Origin: Myxococcales bacterium
GTDB taxonomy: Bacteria; Myxococcota; UBA727; JABDBI01
Direction: 5' to 3'
Length of the DNA stretch: 42,722 nucleotides
Assembly: GCA_947445025.1 (NCBI GenBank)
Contig: CANFCB010000006.1
Location: 1 to 42,722, forward strand
A program made the translations under genes and the position numbers. Below the pieces are notes generated by a model that saw only the letters and a list, made by a program, of their open reading frames with translations, searched no databases and was not told the DNA's origin. Positions 8,752 to 15,976 of the stretch are shown here, in pieces. Within the stretch, counting starts at the first letter, position 1. Every line of letters starts with the position of its first letter.

Positions 8752-8999
8752 ATTGCCTGTGATTTTTTAGCGGGAACTGGATCAAATCCACCTTGAACAA
8801 AAGGGTGACAACGCAAAATACGCTTCAAAATTAAATAACATCCGTAAAACAGCCTATGTGCAACAATTGCATCGCGAGCGTAGTGTGAACATGTTGGATA
8901 AAAACGACACGAGGGTCTTTTTAGTGGGCTAATAAAACGTTGATAAAAAAGAATCAACATCAAGGGAACATATAAAATAAATCGGTGAATTGCAGACAT
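8730..8999 (-). CDS. yidD: Membrane protein insertion efficiency factor YidD
   Basis: An 89-residue YidD-family protein, thought to sit at the inner face of the membrane and assist YidC-dependent insertion. The N-terminal amphipathic helix ([20 protein letters not shown]) and the family core [15 protein letters not shown], then [17 protein letters not shown], are intact, including the three conserved cysteines. yidD normally lies in the rpmH-rnpA-yidD-yidC cluster. Here it is isolated, divergent from the hydroxylase gene, and its last codons overlap the HU terminator. The C-terminal tail is short and lysine-rich. Confidence 0.93.
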   Translation of the reverse strand: MSAIHRFILYVPLMLILFYQRFISPLKRPSCRFYPTCSHYARDAIVAHRLFYGCYLILKRILRCHPFVQGGFDPVPAKKSQAIKKTSSW

Positions 9000-9045
9000 A
9001 CTAACTCGGTTCAGTTTATAACGCTTGGAATAATGGAGAATACCT

Positions 9046-9603
9046 ATGATTGGAATACCGCTTGGGCTGATTTATGGAAATACGGTAGAATGGTTGCTTC
9101 ATAGATATCTCTTGCATGGCAGCGGAAAAAGTAAAAAGAGTTTTTGGAATTTTCATTGGCATGAGCATCATCGCAATGCGCATCGTGATGGCATGGTCGA
9201 TGTCGATTATAAAAAACCCTTCTTGCGATGGCACGGTCCTGGAAAAGAGTTGGTTGCTTTGAGCGCAACTGCCTTGGCGCATTTGCCTTTATTGCCAGTG
9301 GCTCCTTTTTTTACTTTGACGGTACAGTACTGCGTATTTAATTATTATCGTTTGCACAAAAAAGCACATTTGAATCCAGAATGGGCTCGTGAGCATTTAC
9401 CTTGGCATTATGATCATCACATGGGGCCCAGTCAGGACGCCAATTGGTGTGTCACCAAACCCTGGTTTGATCTAGTGATGGGAACGCGTATTCCTTACGC
9501 GAACACGGAAAAAGAGCGCGAAACCCAGCAGCGGCAAACAAGATTGCGGAATCGACGCAAAAACATTGCTTCTGGGCATCCTGCAGCCATGCCCGCTACC
9601 TAA
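9046..9603 (+). CDS. Small fatty acid hydroxylase/sterol desaturase-superfamily membrane protein
   Basis: A 185-residue membrane-bound di-iron oxygenase-type protein. The histidine clusters of the superfamily are present: HRYLLH (19-24), [10 protein letters not shown] (37-46), HKKAH (104-108) and HLPWHYDHH (117-125). A hydrophobic hairpin covers about 71-101. The substrate cannot be read from sequence; relatives hydroxylate acyl chains, carotenoids or sterols. It is shorter than typical members (~250 residues), with only one obvious membrane-spanning region plus a hydrophobic N-terminus. The C-terminal ~35 residues are basic and polar. GGAGA lies 6 nt before the start. It diverges from yidD and ends 11 bp from the convergent tolQ-like gene. 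Confidence 0.8.
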   Translation: MIGIPLGLIYGNTVEWLLHRYLLHGSGKSKKSFWNFHWHEHHRNAHRDGMVDVDYKKPFLRWHGPGKELVALSATALAHLPLLPVAPFFTLTVQYCVFNYYRLHKKAHLNPEWAREHLPWHYDHHMGPSQDANWCVTKPWFDLVMGTRIPYANTEKERETQQRQTRLRNRRKNIASGHPAAMPAT

Positions 9604-9614
9604 AATTTCGTTTC

Positions 9615-10283
9615 TTATGAGTAGTGACGCTTGATAATGTTTATAAAGTCACTGGAAAACGTATCCATCTCTTGCCCTAAAAAACGAATACGCACAGAAA
9701 AATAGTTGTAAGCAATGACCGCCGGAATAGCCGCTAAAAGACCTGCTGCGGTTGCAATCAAGGCCTCAGCAATACCGGGAGCTACAGTGGCTAGGCTTGC
9801 GGATCCTTGTTGTCCGATTTCATGAAACGAGGCCATGATACCGACAACCGTTCCAAATAATCCAATGAAAGGCGATGTCGCTCCAACGGTGGCCAAGAAA
9901 GGCACCAGGCTTTCCATTTGCGTCATTTGCGCCATCGAAATTTTGCGCAAGGCATGTTCAACACTCTCGACGCTAGAAACACCTAAATGCTCGGCTGAGT
10001 CTTTGGGCTTTTCGTCTTTTTTAAGATGCATCAGTTCTTGGTACCCTTTGATAAATATCTGGGCCAATGGGCTGTTAGGATAGCGATGGGTTGCTTCAAA
10101 GACTTCGTCGAAGCGTCTTAGTTTCCAAAAAACATCGGTAAATTCGTTGGAAGACTGTGCGGCTCTTTTTAGATTCAAGAATTTTAAGATAATAATTGCC
10201 CAGCTAGTCACAGAAAACAAAAGCAGTATAGCTAAAACAAGAAGTGCCACAGGCCCAGAATGCATGATTCCATCGAGTGTCAT
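9615..10283 (-). CDS. tolQ: MotA/TolQ/ExbB proton-channel family protein, TolQ-like
   Basis: A 222-residue inner-membrane proton-channel subunit of the TolQ/ExbB family. Membrane segments are at about 11-33, 127-152 and 172-194. The signature ATVGATSPFIGLFGTVVGIM (131-150) and PGIAEALIATAAGLLAAIPA (169-188) carry the conserved polar and helix-breaking residues. These proteins work with a TolR/ExbD partner to couple proton flow to TolA, TonB or other outer-membrane processes. The partner normally follows directly, but here a convergent gene follows 11 bp on, so no tolR, tolA, tolB or pal is adjacent. The gene lies downstream of rpsD behind a terminator. The subtype call, TolQ rather than ExbB, rests on overall similarity. 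Confidence 0.85.
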   Translation of the reverse strand: MTLDGIMHSGPVALLVLAILLLFSVTSWAIIILKFLNLKRAAQSSNEFTDVFWKLRRFDEVFEATHRYPNSPLAQIFIKGYQELMHLKKDEKPKDSAEHLGVSSVESVEHALRKISMAQMTQMESLVPFLATVGATSPFIGLFGTVVGIMASFHEIGQQGSASLATVAPGIAEALIATAAGLLAAIPAVIAYNYFSVRIRFLGQEMDTFSSDFINIIKRHYS

Positions 10284-10311
10284 AAAAATCTCCTAAAAAG
10301 TGGCCGCAATT

Positions 10312-10339
10312 AAAAAAGGCATGGCAACTATGCCACACC
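10312..10339 (-). terminator. Rho-independent terminator after rpsD
   Basis: Read on the minus strand, a 9-bp stem with two G-T pairs (GGTGTGGCA / TGCCATGCC, 10339-10318) and a TAGT loop is followed by six T (10317-10312). It separates rpsD from the tolQ-like gene, whose ribosome-binding site (TAGGAG) lies further downstream. Confidence 0.8.
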
Positions 10340-10363
10340 TTTCTTTATTCTGACAATAGCCTA

Positions 10364-10978
10364 TTACTTACCTGAGTAGTACTCAACGATCAATTGTTCG
10401 TTAACAATGACGGGAATGTCTTCTCGGGTAGGAGCCGTCACCATTCTAACTTGGTTGTCTTCTTGAATTGCCAAGTATGATGGCAGCGTTAGATTGTTGG
10501 GATCTTGGCGATTTTGTCCAATGGCTTCTTTCATTTTAGAAGCTTCGCGAGGTGCAATGACATCGCCAGCTTTCAATGAATATGAAGGAATGTCCACTTT
10601 ACGTCCATTGACAGTCACGTGACCGTGTCTTGCCATTTGGCGTGCAGCACTGATGCTTGGAGCATAACCGGCACGGAAAATGGCGCTGTCTAGGCGGCTT
10701 TCCAAAGCAGTAAGCAGGGTTAGTCCTGGATTTCCTTTAGCTCTAAATGCCTTTGCGACATAACGGCGCAATTGCTTTTCGCTCACACCGTAGTGAAAGC
10801 GTAGTTTTTGCTTTTCACGAAGACGCAAAGCATAATCTGATAGTTTTGCTCTTTTGGTAGGACCATGCTGTCCAGGTGGATACGGTCTGCGCAGATCAGG
10901 ATCTGTGCGCATTAAACCTGGCAAAGGGGTGCCGAGACGACGAATAATTTTAAGACGGGGTCCAAGGTAGCGAGCCAT
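10364..10978 (-). CDS. rpsD: 30S ribosomal protein S4 (uS4)
   Basis: A primary 16S rRNA-binding protein that nucleates assembly of the 30S body. In several bacteria S4 also represses translation of its own mRNA. It is full length (204 residues) with MARYLGPRLKIIRRLG at the start, the LRREKQKLRFHYGV-like helix, and an S4 RNA-binding domain (LESRLDSAIFRAGYAPSISAARQMARHGHVTVNGRKV, given here in outline) at about 90-155. It lacks the zinc-binding cysteines of some S4 paralogues. In many bacteria rpsD lies in the alpha operon with rpsM, rpsK and rpoA. Here it is a single gene with its own leader and terminator. GAGGAAAA precedes the ATG. Confidence 0.96.
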   Translation of the reverse strand: MARYLGPRLKIIRRLGTPLPGLMRTDPDLRRPYPPGQHGPTKRAKLSDYALRLREKQKLRFHYGVSEKQLRRYVAKAFRAKGNPGLTLLTALESRLDSAIFRAGYAPSISAARQMARHGHVTVNGRKVDIPSYSLKAGDVIAPREASKMKEAIGQNRQDPNNLTLPSYLAIQEDNQVRMVTAPTREDIPVIVNEQLIVEYYSGK

Positions 10979-11044
10979 TATTTTCCTCTTACTTTATCAC
11001 TCATAGCCCTCATGCGGACTACAAGTCATCTAATGGATAAAGCC

Positions 11045-11067
11045 AAAAAGCTTGAAGATTATCAAGC
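11045..11067 (-). promoter_or_regulatory. Terminator-like hairpin in the rpsD leader (candidate attenuator)
   Basis: On the minus strand, GCTTGA-TAATCT-TCAAGC (11067-11050) is followed at once by TTTTT (11049-11045). It lies ~70 nt upstream of the rpsD start and just downstream of the candidate promoter at 11089-11117. No minus-strand gene upstream needs a terminator here, so an attenuator or S4-responsive leader element is a reasonable inference. Confidence 0.4.
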
Positions 11068-11088
11068 CAGGTTATTTTAAGTGGATGG

Positions 11089-11117
11089 TACATAACTTTC
11101 AATTCGGCAGTGGTCAA
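11089..11117 (-). promoter_or_regulatory. Candidate sigma-70 promoter for rpsD
   Basis: On the minus strand, TTGACC (11117-11112) and TATGTA (11094-11089) are separated by 17 bp. Transcription would begin near 11082 and give a leader of about 100 nt. The -10 box matches the consensus only in its first three bases. Confidence 0.4.
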
Positions 11118-11250
11118 CCTCTGATCTTGTCAATTCAGAGAACCAAGCAATTCTATTGTGTTTATCTAATATTTTTGCTAGATCTTGGCCACTTTGGTAT
11201 TTATTGATATTACCTATTGCTAGCTAATATTTATTAATGAGGTTTTAATC

Positions 11251-11655
11251 ATGTCATCAGCACAAGATGTCCCAAGTCCAAGCGAGCCTAAAGCTGGAAA
11301 AAACACAAAACCCACTCGCCATTTGCGTGCGCCCATTGAGATTCGCGTCGAGATTACCGTAGGTCCTCAATCATTTACTGCGACATCACGCAATTTAGCC
11401 CTCGGCGGCGTTAGTTTTGAAACCCTGGAAAAACTAAGCGTGAACGACAGGGTGAATGTTCTGCTTTATATACCTGTCAAAAAAGAGCTTGAGCTACTGA
11501 AAGCGGCGGCTGAGATTGTCTGGATCGAAGACCAAAATGGATCCTACATGATCGGTGCCGCATTTAGAAAGTTTGCCCCGGGCGATCAAAAACGCTTGAG
11601 GGAATGGTTACTTGAATGTGTCCGTGCCCAAAAAGAAGGCCGACCTATGGCGTAA
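11251..11655 (+). CDS. PilZ-domain protein
   Basis: A 134-residue single-domain PilZ protein. PilZ domains typically sense cyclic di-GMP and adjust motility, surface or secretion functions. After a polar N-terminal tail (1-21), the beta-barrel starts at RHLRAPIEIRV and continues through TSRNLALGGVSFET, RVNVLLYIPV and AAEIVWIEDQNGSYMIGAAFRKFAPGDQKRLREWL. Both ligand motifs are imperfect: RxxR (23-26) instead of RxxxR, and NLALGG (48-53), in which Ala50 replaces the usual Ser of [D/N]xSxxG. Binding may be weak or absent, as in some PilZ paralogues. GAGG lies 8 nt before the ATG. It converges on the acyl-CoA dehydrogenase gene. Confidence 0.85.
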   Translation: MSSAQDVPSPSEPKAGKNTKPTRHLRAPIEIRVEITVGPQSFTATSRNLALGGVSFETLEKLSVNDRVNVLLYIPVKKELELLKAAAEIVWIEDQNGSYMIGAAFRKFAPGDQKRLREWLLECVRAQKEGRPMA

Positions 11656-11669
11656 TGAATGCCCTCTAC

Positions 11670-13493
11670 CTAAAATGCTTCGATGGGTAATTCCATCAGA
11701 TCCAAATTACTGTTTTCTACTAAAACGCGGTTAAGCGCTAAATTAGGCAAGGCTTGCTGACAAAAAAAGCGCACCGACGCGATTTTTCCGTCGTAAAAAG
11801 CTTTGTCTTTGGCGCTGGCTGTTTCTCGCTGCACAATGGCAACTTCGCCCTGTTTTACCAGCAACCAGCCAATCACCAATTCGGCGATACTTAGTAAAAT
11901 ACGATTTCCCTGAAGCCCGACGTGATAAAACGACTCACCCATTTTGGTCATCATAATGGCTAGCATTTTTTCTGCTTCAGCCAGCGCCTGTGCTAAGGCT
12001 TCGTACTCGTGGGCCAGCATAGTTGCTTGCGATTTTTTAGCAAGAACATCGCGAATTTCATCAAATATAATCTGCAGAGTAGCCGCACCATTTTTAGCAA
12101 TCTTTCTAAAAATTAAATCCAATGCTTGAATGTGAGTGGTTCCCTCGTACAAAGAGTCAATTTTTTGATCACGTATATACTGTTCAATGGGGTAATCTTT
12201 TAAATAACCCGACCCGCCGTAGCATTGCAAAGACACCGCCAACAATTCATAGGCTCTTTCCGAATTATAGCCTTTGATGAGCGGCAAAAGCATGTCAGCT
12301 AGGGTGTTAAATTTTTTGGACTTGGCTTCATCGCCACTAGCGTGAGCTATCACCGACAAATCTTGCATATAAGCACAATATGTACATAAAGCACGCATGC
12401 CTTCGACATGGCTTTTTTGCAACATCAACATACGTTTTACGTCAGGATGCTGAATAATAGGCACACGCGGAGAATGTTTATCCATGGCCAACAACAAGTC
12501 CGGACCTTGCACGCGCGATTTACAATAGTCTAAAGCGTTCAAATATGCCGTCGACAACGTCGCCATGGATTTGACACCAACAGCCATGCGTGCTCGCTCA
12601 ATCACTTTAAACATTTGCCGAATGCCATCATGGACATTTCCTAATAGCAAAGCTCTAGCTGGAATTTTTTCTCCGAATGTTAATTCGCAAGTAGCCGAGG
12701 CTTTGATGCCCATCTTTTTTTCTAGGTTGCTACAATAAACACCGTTACGTGCTTCCATTTTCCCGTCTTCATTAACCCAAAACTTCGGCACCAAAAACAA
12801 GGAAAGCCCTTTAGTACCGGTTTCTGCGCCTTCTGGACGCGCCAAAACCAGGTGAATAATATTTTCGGTCGAATCAAAATCACCATTGGTGATAAAACGC
12901 TTAACACCTTCGATGTGCCACTCATCATCTTTCACATGACGCGCTTTGGCCCTTCCGGAACCAACGTCGCTGCCGGAATCTGGTTCGGTCAGCACCATGG
13001 TCGCTCCCCAATGGCGATCAAGTATATTGTTCATGTAGCGCGTTTTTTGCGAGTCCGTTCCCAATTGTTCTAAAACACGAGAACTAAACGAGCTAAAAAG
13101 ATACAGACCAACCGGGGGATTGGCGCCTACTAATAATTCAAATGTTGCCCAATAAACGGAAGGAGGCGCATTGATCCCGCCTAATTCTTCTGACGTGTCG
13201 AGTCGATGCCAATCACCAGCAAAAAATTCTTCTATGGCATTTTTAATACCTTCGGAGAGATGCACATTGCCATCGTTGTCTAACTGCAGAGCAACCTCGT
13301 CGCCTTCTTGAAAACTCGCCGCGATTTTGTCGACACAAAGTGTTTCAAATGTTTTCAGTGTTTCTTTGAGTGTCGCCTCATCAAACGTCGTATACGGCTT
13401 ATGCCCTAAAACTGTTTTGCCAATTTGCAAAAACTCAAAAAGATTAAAATAAATATCTCGCAAATTGCTCTTGTAATGATTGGACATCGCCAT
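11670..13493 (-). CDS. Acyl-CoA dehydrogenase, long form with C-terminal extension domain
   Basis: A 607-residue FAD-dependent acyl-CoA dehydrogenase that introduces a trans-2 double bond into an acyl-CoA. It shows the N-terminal helical domain, the substrate/FAD middle domain (MVLTEPDSGSDVG at 166-178, FITNGDFD at 200-207), the C-terminal helical domain with QCYGGSGY (423-430) and the catalytic base Glu450 in LYEGTTHIQALDL. A further ~140-residue C-terminal domain follows, as in the AcdA/DmdC-like (PF12806) subgroup. The substrate cannot be assigned. No electron-transfer flavoprotein genes are nearby. GGGG lies 6 nt before the ATG. It diverges from the glutaredoxin gene with 70 bp between. 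Confidence 0.9.
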   Translation of the reverse strand: MAMSNHYKSNLRDIYFNLFEFLQIGKTVLGHKPYTTFDEATLKETLKTFETLCVDKIAASFQEGDEVALQLDNDGNVHLSEGIKNAIEEFFAGDWHRLDTSEELGGINAPPSVYWATFELLVGANPPVGLYLFSSFSSRVLEQLGTDSQKTRYMNNILDRHWGATMVLTEPDSGSDVGSGRAKARHVKDDEWHIEGVKRFITNGDFDSTENIIHLVLARPEGAETGTKGLSLFLVPKFWVNEDGKMEARNGVYCSNLEKKMGIKASATCELTFGEKIPARALLLGNVHDGIRQMFKVIERARMAVGVKSMATLSTAYLNALDYCKSRVQGPDLLLAMDKHSPRVPIIQHPDVKRMLMLQKSHVEGMRALCTYCAYMQDLSVIAHASGDEAKSKKFNTLADMLLPLIKGYNSERAYELLAVSLQCYGGSGYLKDYPIEQYIRDQKIDSLYEGTTHIQALDLIFRKIAKNGAATLQIIFDEIRDVLAKKSQATMLAHEYEALAQALAEAEKMLAIMMTKMGESFYHVGLQGNRILLSIAELVIGWLLVKQGEVAIVQRETASAKDKAFYDGKIASVRFFCQQALPNLALNRVLVENSNLDLMELPIEAF

Positions 13494-13563
13494 GGATAAC
13501 CCCTAAAGTTCTGCAAAGAAGATGAGCTGTGCATCATAAGCAGAAATAGTCTCCGGAGACAAC

Positions 13564-13818
13564 ATGAAAAAAGTAGTAATCTATACGACAACCTACTGTG
13601 GCTATTGCACTGCAGCAAAAAAGCTTCTGGAAAAACAAGGCATTGCTTTTACAGAAACCGATGTGACCACAGATGATTCTAAAAGAACATGGCTGGTTGA
13701 ACAAACTGGCCAACGCACAGTTCCGCAAATTTTCTTTGGCGACACACCCATTGGTGGCTTTAGCGAACTTTCAGAAATTGTTTCCAATAACAAGCTGCTT
13801 AGCCTCTTAAACACTTAA
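13564..13818 (+). CDS. grxC: Glutaredoxin (Grx3 type)
   Basis: An 84-residue dithiol glutaredoxin that reduces disulfides and glutathionylated proteins with glutathione. The active site is Cys12-Gly-Tyr-Cys15 (CGYC), a variant of the common CPYC. The cis-proline loop TVPQIFF (Pro54) and the glutathione-binding GGFSEL (64-69) are conserved, and the length is typical. CCGGAG lies 6 nt before the ATG. It is followed by the first coiled-coil gene, which has its own promoter, so the two need not be co-transcribed. Confidence 0.93.
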   Translation: MKKVVIYTTTYCGYCTAAKKLLEKQGIAFTETDVTTDDSKRTWLVEQTGQRTVPQIFFGDTPIGGFSELSEIVSNNKLLSLLNT

Positions 13819-13833
13819 ATAACAGCTACACGC

Positions 13834-13863
13834 TTGACAGCATCAGCACCTCCATTTTAATAT
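13834..13863 (+). promoter_or_regulatory. Promoter of the first coiled-coil gene
   Basis: Perfect -35 TTGACA (13834-13839) and TAATAT (13858-13863) with 18-bp spacing. Expected transcription start is near 13870, only about 4 nt before an ATG at 13874 but ~19 nt before the ATG at 13889, which supports the latter as the real start. The surrounding bases match the promoter at 15183-15212. Confidence 0.7.
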
Positions 13864-13888
13864 AACATATATTATGCAGGGAGATCAA

Positions 13889-15148
13889 ATGGATATAAAA
13901 ATTGAACCGCACACAGATCGTATACCGGAACTTGACCAAGAACCAGGACGACCGTTAGAACCTCCTCCTAAAGGCCTTCCCAATACAGACACTGCTCCTC
14001 GGCACATCGATACTGACAAAGACACGAAGGAAGCACTATCTGCTTTAAATAGCTCGCCGCCCCATGATAAAATAATCATGCATTTTAGAAGCATTATAGC
14101 AGATATCAACAAAGCCGAGCGTCCCATAACTAATCTCGATGACATAAAAACTGCTGTCAACAAGGCTAAGTCTTCTGTTTCTGATGGCGTGTGGAATAAT
14201 ATTAAAAAATGGTTTAGCAAATCACACCGAGACCTGTCCGATAATGTTAACAACGAACATAGCGAGATATTTAAAGCAATTGGCACTCACGAGGTACACA
14301 TGAAGCAAGCTCAGGTTGCTACCGCGCTGGCAGCTGAAAATGCGGGTCTCAAACGACAGCTGGCTGAACAACAAAAAGCGCACAGTGACATGGCAGCAGA
14401 ACGTACCAGGAACCAGCTCGATTATAATAGTCAAGCAGCTGGTGATTCCACGCAACTAAATGAGGCTCGCCAGGCGCTAGAAGCAAGTCAAACAAAAAAT
14501 GATGATCTCAAGCGACAACTAGAAGAGGCCAACCAAACGCTTCTCACTACTTCTCAACTAGAAAAAAATTACGATGCACTGAAAGAAAAGCTCGTTGTTC
14601 AAGAAGCAAGTATGAAATTGCTAGAACAAAAATTGGCAAATCCCAATCCTGAGTCTTCAAGAATAGATCAACCAGAGCAAACAGAAATAGATGTACAGCT
14701 GACAGAGTTGCAAAAAGAATTAAAGGACATAAAAGCAACACTAGCTACCGTTCGAAAAAATCTAACAACTGCCCAGGATGACAATAATACTCTTTCAGCT
14801 CTTAATGTTGAACTTGATATCAAAAATTCTGCTATGACAGTAAAATCCGTCAAAAATAGCGCAGAAAGAGAAAGACTCACGAAAGAAGTTGAAAAATTGG
14901 CAGCTGAATTAAGTGACAATGAAAACGTACTAAAAGAGTCAGATGCAGGTAATACGCATAGACTAGATCAAAATACGGAGCAGTTACTGAAAACCCATGA
15001 GGAAGCCATAGCGACTCTAAAACAACAAAATGCGCTTGATGTGCAAACAGCAAAAACCGAAGCCATGGAAACATTAATTGCTGGGCTGCAAAAAAAGCTC
15101 TCACAAGAATTGCTGGCTGAGGTTCAGAAAGCGTTAGCGAAGACGTGA
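13889..15148 (+). CDS. Coiled-coil-rich protein of unknown function (paralogue 1)
   Basis: I do not recognise this 419-residue protein. I start it at the ATG at 13889, 5 nt after AGGGAG; an in-frame ATG at 13874 lies too close to the predicted transcription start. Residues 1-45 are Pro- and Asp-rich and probably disordered. A conserved block SSVSDGVWNNIKKWFSKSH (95-113) follows, then a long predicted coiled coil (~130-390) rich in Gln, Lys, Glu and Leu (LKRQLAEQQ, LKRQLEEAN, LTELQKELKDI). The C-terminus is an amphipathic helix. There is no signal peptide or membrane segment. The next gene shares the block, the C-terminal helix and the promoter. An inverted repeat (15133-15139/15150-15156) spans the stop codon. 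Function unknown; a structural or secreted effector-like role is conjecture. Confidence 0.75.
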   Translation: MDIKIEPHTDRIPELDQEPGRPLEPPPKGLPNTDTAPRHIDTDKDTKEALSALNSSPPHDKIIMHFRSIIADINKAERPITNLDDIKTAVNKAKSSVSDGVWNNIKKWFSKSHRDLSDNVNNEHSEIFKAIGTHEVHMKQAQVATALAAENAGLKRQLAEQQKAHSDMAAERTRNQLDYNSQAAGDSTQLNEARQALEASQTKNDDLKRQLEEANQTLLTTSQLEKNYDALKEKLVVQEASMKLLEQKLANPNPESSRIDQPEQTEIDVQLTELQKELKDIKATLATVRKNLTTAQDDNNTLSALNVELDIKNSAMTVKSVKNSAERERLTKEVEKLAAELSDNENVLKESDAGNTHRLDQNTEQLLKTHEEAIATLKQQNALDVQTAKTEAMETLIAGLQKKLSQELLAEVQKALAKT

Positions 15149-15182
15149 ACGCTAACTCTTAATCAAAATAATAGCCACATGC

Positions 15183-15212
15183 TTGACAGTGCTAGAACAA
15201 TCCAGTTACAAT
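15183..15212 (+). promoter_or_regulatory. Promoter of the second coiled-coil gene
   Basis: Perfect -35 TTGACA (15183-15188) and TACAAT (15207-15212) with 18-bp spacing, giving a leader of ~25 nt before the ATG at 15244. The GCTTGACAG context and the downstream AATATAA and GCAGG are shared with the promoter at 13834-13863. A TATAAT at 15213-15218 would be spaced too far (24 bp). Confidence 0.75.
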
Positions 15213-15243
15213 ATAATATACACATAAAGCAGGAGCAGGAACA

Positions 15244-15975
15244 ATGGAACACTTAGTTGACAAAAAAGTGAATGCCCAACACCCGGATTTCGCTGGCGAC
15301 AAATCTCTAAAACCAGCAGGGAAGCCTCCTACTGCGAACAGCGCTGATATGTTTATCCATACTGATACCAACGCCAAGCCGAACACGAAAGAGACAGTAG
15401 CACTTTTAAAAAGTGCTGACACCGCAGAGATCGACAACCATTTAAACGATATTTTAACTGCACTAAAATCCACTGATCAGGATACCGATCTCACTAAGCA
15501 TATCAGCAAGATACAGGAAGCCGCAGAGAACGCGAGGTCTTCTGTTTCTGATGGCGTTTGGAATAATGTTAAAAAATGGATTAGCCCATCACACCTAGCT
15601 TTACACAATAGAGTCAACGATACTTTTAATAAGATAGCAGGTGCAGTTGATAGTTACCCAGCACTTAAAGCAAGTAGAGATAAGATAGCACAACTGACTG
15701 CTGATAGCATCAGACAACAGGCCAGCCTAGAAGCTGCCCAGAAAGAAGCCCAGCAGAACATAAAAACGCTAACTGATACAAACAAATGGCATGAAGCAAA
15801 CTCGGTGCAGCTAAATAAAGACCTGCAAGACGCAAAGTCTGTCGTCAGATCACAATTAGCAACTGGTGTAGGCAACGCAGAAAATTTACTGAATGTGCTG
15901 GGAAAAAATTTACCAGCAAAATTATTCAATGAAGTTTTATCCGAGTTAGATAAAAAAAAGAAAGATAAAAAATAA
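15244..15975 (+). CDS. Coiled-coil protein of unknown function (paralogue 2)
   Basis: A 243-residue paralogue of the preceding gene. A polar, Pro/Asp-rich N-terminus (1-50) is followed by a helical stretch. Then comes the shared block SSVSDGVWNNVKKWISPSH (99-117), a shorter predicted coiled coil (~145-205) and a C-terminal helix (NAENLLNVLGKNLPAKLFNE) that aligns with the end of paralogue 1. It ends in a very lysine-rich tail. The block is nearly identical at DNA level too: a 21-bp run at 15537-15557 equals 14170-14190. There is no signal peptide or transmembrane helix. A doubled ribosome-binding site, AGGAGCAGGA, precedes the ATG. It ends 1 bp from the convergent propeller-like gene. No known function. 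Confidence 0.75.
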   Translation: MEHLVDKKVNAQHPDFAGDKSLKPAGKPPTANSADMFIHTDTNAKPNTKETVALLKSADTAEIDNHLNDILTALKSTDQDTDLTKHISKIQEAAENARSSVSDGVWNNVKKWISPSHLALHNRVNDTFNKIAGAVDSYPALKASRDKIAQLTADSIRQQASLEAAQKEAQQNIKTLTDTNKWHEANSVQLNKDLQDAKSVVRSQLATGVGNAENLLNVLGKNLPAKLFNEVLSELDKKKKDKK

Positions 15976-15976
15976 C

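Noticed and set aside
11670-13493. Acyl-CoA dehydrogenase, boxC and hotdog gene as one aromatic degradation pathway
   Set aside because: They lie kilobases apart on different strands with unrelated genes between. Co-function cannot be claimed.
13874-13888. Start of the first coiled-coil gene at the upstream ATG
   Set aside because: It lies about 4 nt from the predicted transcription start and has no ribosome-binding site. The ATG at 13889 has AGGGAG and aligns with the paralogue.
15133-15156. Terminator at the end of the first coiled-coil gene
   Set aside because: The GTTAGCG/CGCTAAC inverted repeat spans the stop codon, but only a weak, interrupted T stretch follows.
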